Shown here piece after piece: positions 7,268-8,225 of a stretch of DNA of 8,225 nt. The notes below the pieces were generated by a model that was given only the letters and a program-made list of their open reading frames with translations, was not told the DNA's origin and did not search any database. The position numbers were made by a program, and so were the translations under genes. Source of the stretch: a bacterium (GTDB taxonomy: Bacteria; Planctomycetota; UBA11346); assembly GCA_020049615.1 (NCBI GenBank), contig JAIFKN010000258.1, forward strand, positions 1 through 8,225, written 5' to 3'. Each line of letters begins with the position of its first letter. Position 1 is the first letter of the stretch.

Positions 7268-7594
7268 ATGGGCCGACTCGCCAAGCACCTCATTGCCGAC
7301 ATCGCCGCCTTGGAGCGGGGGGACGCCGCCATCACCGAGAGTCCACTCGGCGACCGGGGCGAACCGCGCCCGCCCGCTGGCCAGCCCAATGGCCGCATCC
7401 TGCTACGGCTGAGCCGTCGGGAGCACGCCACGCTGGTCCGCGAGGCAGCCGAGCAGGGCGTCAGCTTGAACCACTATCTGACCGAGATCGTCTGCGGTCG
7501 CCCCCGCCAAGCAGCCGCCTCACCTCGGCGGGACGTGAAGCGGTCGCGCTCCCGCTCTCGTCCCGCTCCACGTCGATCCCTACACCGTGCTTGA
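7268..7594 (+). CDS. Type II antitoxin, ribbon-helix-helix (HicB-like/Arc-type)
   Basis: A 108-aa protein. ATG 7268 is preceded by GGAG at 7259-7262 with 5-nt spacing, which favours it over the in-frame ATG at 7229 inside the toxin gene. A short N-terminal helix (MGRLAKHLIADIAALERG) probably contacts or wraps the toxin. The ribbon-helix-helix fold follows: strand GRILLRLS (42-49), helix 1 REHATLVREAAEQ (51-63), turn plus helix 2 VSLNHYLTEIV (65-75). The SLN-Y phrase is typical of HicB C-terminal and Arc-like domains. Such antitoxins neutralise the toxin and repress their own operon. The last 30 residues are rich in Arg and Ser (KRSRSRSRPAPRRS) and look unlike the compact family; this may be an extra nucleic-acid-binding tail or a read-through after loss of an earlier stop. 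Confidence 0.8.
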   Translation: MGRLAKHLIADIAALERGDAAITESPLGDRGEPRPPAGQPNGRILLRLSRREHATLVREAAEQGVSLNHYLTEIVCGRPRQAAASPRRDVKRSRSRSRPAPRRSLHRA

Positions 7595-7603
7595 GCCTCG
7601 GCG

Positions 7604-7633
7604 TGCAGTCTGCAGTTCGTGCAGCACTTGCAG
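7604..7633 (+). repeat. TGCAG word array at the entry of the right repeat
   Basis: TGCAG occurs at 7604, 7611, 7620 and 7629, with steps of 7, 9 and 9 bp, and once more at 7684. The left copy has the same words at 1458, 1467, 1476 and 1531. Short words at near-helical-turn spacing suggest protein-binding sites, such as recombinase arm sites or iteron-like boxes, but no cognate protein can be named. Confidence 0.5.
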
Positions 7634-7691
7634 CACCTGCGTCACCTCCTGTCCGCTCGTGTCACCTCCTGTCCACTTCGGCATGCAGTTA
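7611..7691 (+). repeat. 81-bp direct repeat, right copy
   Basis: Same orientation as 1458-1538, with seven mismatches over 81 bases. Here the internal tandem is perfect: GTCACCTCCTGTCC at 7641-7654 and again at 7661-7674 (20-bp period), whereas the left copy has two changes in the second unit. It begins 17 bp after the antitoxin stop and ends 65 bp before the tRNA fragment. Confidence 0.85.
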
Positions 7692-7756
7692 GCCCTCAAC
7701 GTTTTACATCATAACCACAGTCACAAACAGATGTTGTATTTATTGGTCCCGCAAAA
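7692..7756. other. AT-rich spacer between repeat and att site
   Basis: This is clearly more AT-rich than its surroundings. It contains no ORF, and no 5' half of a tRNA: nothing that could pair as the acceptor GGTCTTT or the anticodon-stem CTACC. The word AGATGTTGT (7729-7737) also occurs just beyond the left repeat (1561-1569), but at a different distance. The composition fits the end of an integrated element next to its crossover site. Confidence 0.4.
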
Positions 7757-7801
7757 TTGACATGGTAGGGGTCACAGGTTCGAGTCCTGTAAAGACCACC
7801 A
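7757..7801 (+). other. attachment site: 3' fragment of tRNA-Val(GAC)
   Basis: From the anticodon loop onward a complete tRNA 3' half can be read. Loop TTGACAT is at 7757-7763 with anticodon GAC at 7759-7761, then stem GGTAG, variable GGGTC, T-stem ACAGG, loop TTCGAGT, CCTGT, acceptor strand AAAGACC (7791-7797), discriminator A and encoded CCA (7799-7801). The partners needed for a whole tRNA (CTACC before the loop, GGTCTTT at the 5' end) are absent; the bases before the loop are GCAAAA. It is therefore a remnant, not a functional tRNA. Tyrosine integrases commonly recombine at tRNA anticodon loops and leave the 3' part as a direct repeat at the distal end, so this marks an element boundary. 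By that logic an intact tRNA-Val(GAC) lies to the left, outside the window. Confidence 0.85.
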
Positions 7802-7806
7802 AGCAG

Positions 7807-7833
7807 AACCCTCGGTAAAAGCCGAGGGTTTTT
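7807..7833 (+). terminator. Rho-independent terminator behind the tRNA fragment
   Basis: A perfect 9-bp stem, AACCCTCGG (7807-7815) with CCGAGGGTT (7822-7830), closes a TAAAAG loop and runs into a T-tract that continues as GCTTTT. It starts 5 nt after the CCA end, the normal place for a tRNA terminator, so the tRNA 3' end and its terminator seem to have moved or been kept together. Confidence 0.85.
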
Positions 7834-7872
7834 GCTTTTCAGGTTGTTGGCTGACTAGGCCAGAATTGAGGT

Positions 7873-7894
7873 TGCACCCAGTTCTGCACCCAGT
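7873..7894 (+). repeat. Paired TGCACCCAGT repeats (candidate integrase arm sites)
   Basis: TGCACCCAGT occurs at 7873-7882 and 7885-7894, identical over 10 bases with a 12-bp period, between the att core and the integrase stop codon. Paired short direct repeats in this position are what arm-type integrase binding sites look like. The repeat is seen; binding is inferred. Together with the 81-bp repeat, the AT-rich spacer, the att fragment and the terminator, it accounts for the gene-free stretch 7595-7934. Confidence 0.5.
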
Positions 7895-7934
7895 GGCTCC
7901 GATCTTCCGAGGTCATCGGAAGACCGGAGCCTGT

Positions 7935-8225
7935 TCATGTGAGCTTCATCCTGTTGATGTCGCCGTGGTAGGCGAGCAGGTGTCCGTAGCGCTGGTGGAT
8001 CATGGCGGTGTTGGCGTGACCAAGCCAGCGAGCGACGAGGACGTCTGATACCCCCGCCATCAGCAGGTTGGAGGCGAAGCTGTGGCGCATGCCGTGTGGC
8101 GAGATCAACTTGCCGCCCTGCTCGACAACTTTTTGTGTTACCCGATCCCAGATCCGCTGGGGGTCGTAGCGGTACGTGTGCTTCTGGCCTCCATGGCGAG
8201 GCTTGGGGGACTTCGCCTCCAGGAT
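7935..8225 (-). CDS. Tyrosine-type site-specific recombinase/integrase, C-terminal part (runs off right edge)
   Basis: The last 96 codons of a minus-strand gene, ending in TGA at 7937-7935; the 5' part lies beyond the window. The fragment ends with the classic catalytic block: HGMRHSFASNLLMAGVSD (H44, R47 of the visible part), the WLGHAN histidine, and the nucleophile tyrosine in HQRYGHLLAY. It finishes GDINRMKLT. Of the tyrosine-recombinase catalytic residues, the C-terminal H-x-x-R, H and Y are present; the first Arg and the Lys would be in the missing part. The gene points towards the tRNA fragment with its 3' end about 130 bp away, like lambda-type int next to attP. It probably belongs to an element extending to the right and integrates at tRNA-Val(GAC). 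Confidence 0.93.
   Translation of the reverse strand: MLEAKSPKPRHGGQKHTYRYDPQRIWDRVTQKVVEQGGKLISPHGMRHSFASNLLMAGVSDVLVARWLGHANTAMIHQRYGHLLAYHGDINRMKLT

Larger units (their letters stand above)
1458..7691. mobile_element. Repeat-bounded cassette: XPB-helicase operon plus toxin-antitoxin pair
   Basis: The two 81-bp direct repeats bracket exactly two functional units, the three-gene helicase operon and the toxin-antitoxin pair. There is no transposase or recombinase inside. Homologous recombination between the repeats would excise about 6.15 kb and leave one copy. This is an inferred module boundary, not a known element. The ATPase to the left and the tRNA fragment to the right lie outside it. 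Confidence 0.4.

Noticed and set aside
1458..7691. Insertion sequence or integron cassette ends at the 81-bp repeats
   Set aside because: The repeats are direct rather than terminally inverted, no transposase or integron integrase lies between them, and I could not fit attC core sites (RYYYAAC with GTTRRRY) to either copy.
7604..7691. CRISPR array
   Set aside because: The short repeated words have no regular spacers of 30-40 bp and no cas gene is present. The units are 5-14 bp long and tightly packed.
7692..7801. Intact tRNA, or a tRNA split by an intron at the anticodon loop
   Set aside because: No 5' acceptor, D-arm or 5' anticodon strand is found in the preceding several hundred bases, and no self-splicing intron landmarks are seen. 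An att remnant next to an integrase explains it better.

Overview
The window is GC-rich accessory DNA, most likely from a high-GC proteobacterium and probably a gammaproteobacterium. The taxonomic hint is a CCA-encoding 3' fragment of a tRNA-Val(GAC) at 7757-7801 whose anticodon loop and variable loop match the enterobacterial tRNA-Val(GAC) pattern as I remember it. No core housekeeping gene is present. The contents are an ATPase, a helicase operon, a toxin-antitoxin pair, long direct repeats, a tRNA-derived attachment-site remnant and the end of a tyrosine integrase, which is the usual make-up of a genomic or defence island.

Layout, left to right. 1-75: nothing recognised. 76-1416 (-): AAA_14/DUF4143-type ATPase. 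1398-1439: repeated 9-mers at its promoter and start. 1458-1538: left copy of an 81-bp direct repeat. 1574-6754 (-): a three-gene operon read from right to left. Its genes are a 568-aa helicase-associated protein, a 557-aa XPB-type helicase and a 604-aa partner protein, joined by an 11-bp and a 4-bp overlap. 6755-6884: divergent intergenic region. 6885-7594 (+): RelE/HigB-like toxin and ribbon-helix-helix antitoxin. 7611-7691: right copy of the 81-bp repeat. 7757-7801: tRNA-Val 3' fragment (att site). 7807-7833: terminator. 7873-7894: paired 10-bp repeats. 7935-8225 (-): C-terminal part of a tyrosine integrase that runs off the right edge.

The most interesting part is the helicase operon. All three proteins appear to carry the same small domain (Helicase_C_3 / XPB-Ssl2-N type), recognisable by a (R/V)(I/V)Q(A/S)D strand followed by an (L/V)P-started helix. 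It is N-terminal in the helicase and C-terminal in both partners, and both partners also have an RLTxxG winged-helix-like segment just before it. The helicase keeps every motif, including the XPB-specific RED motif. I infer a three-subunit XPB complex acting on DNA, with defence or island-encoded repair as the likeliest roles. No nuclease is visible in the trio. The only nuclease-like fold is the probably inactive one in the ATPase.

The operon and the toxin-antitoxin pair sit together between the two copies of the 81-bp repeat, so they look like a cassette of about 6.1 kb that could be exchanged or lost by recombination. The toxin-antitoxin pair would stabilise it. The tRNA fragment marks an island boundary, and the integrase beyond it suggests that a second element is integrated in tandem at the same tRNA site.
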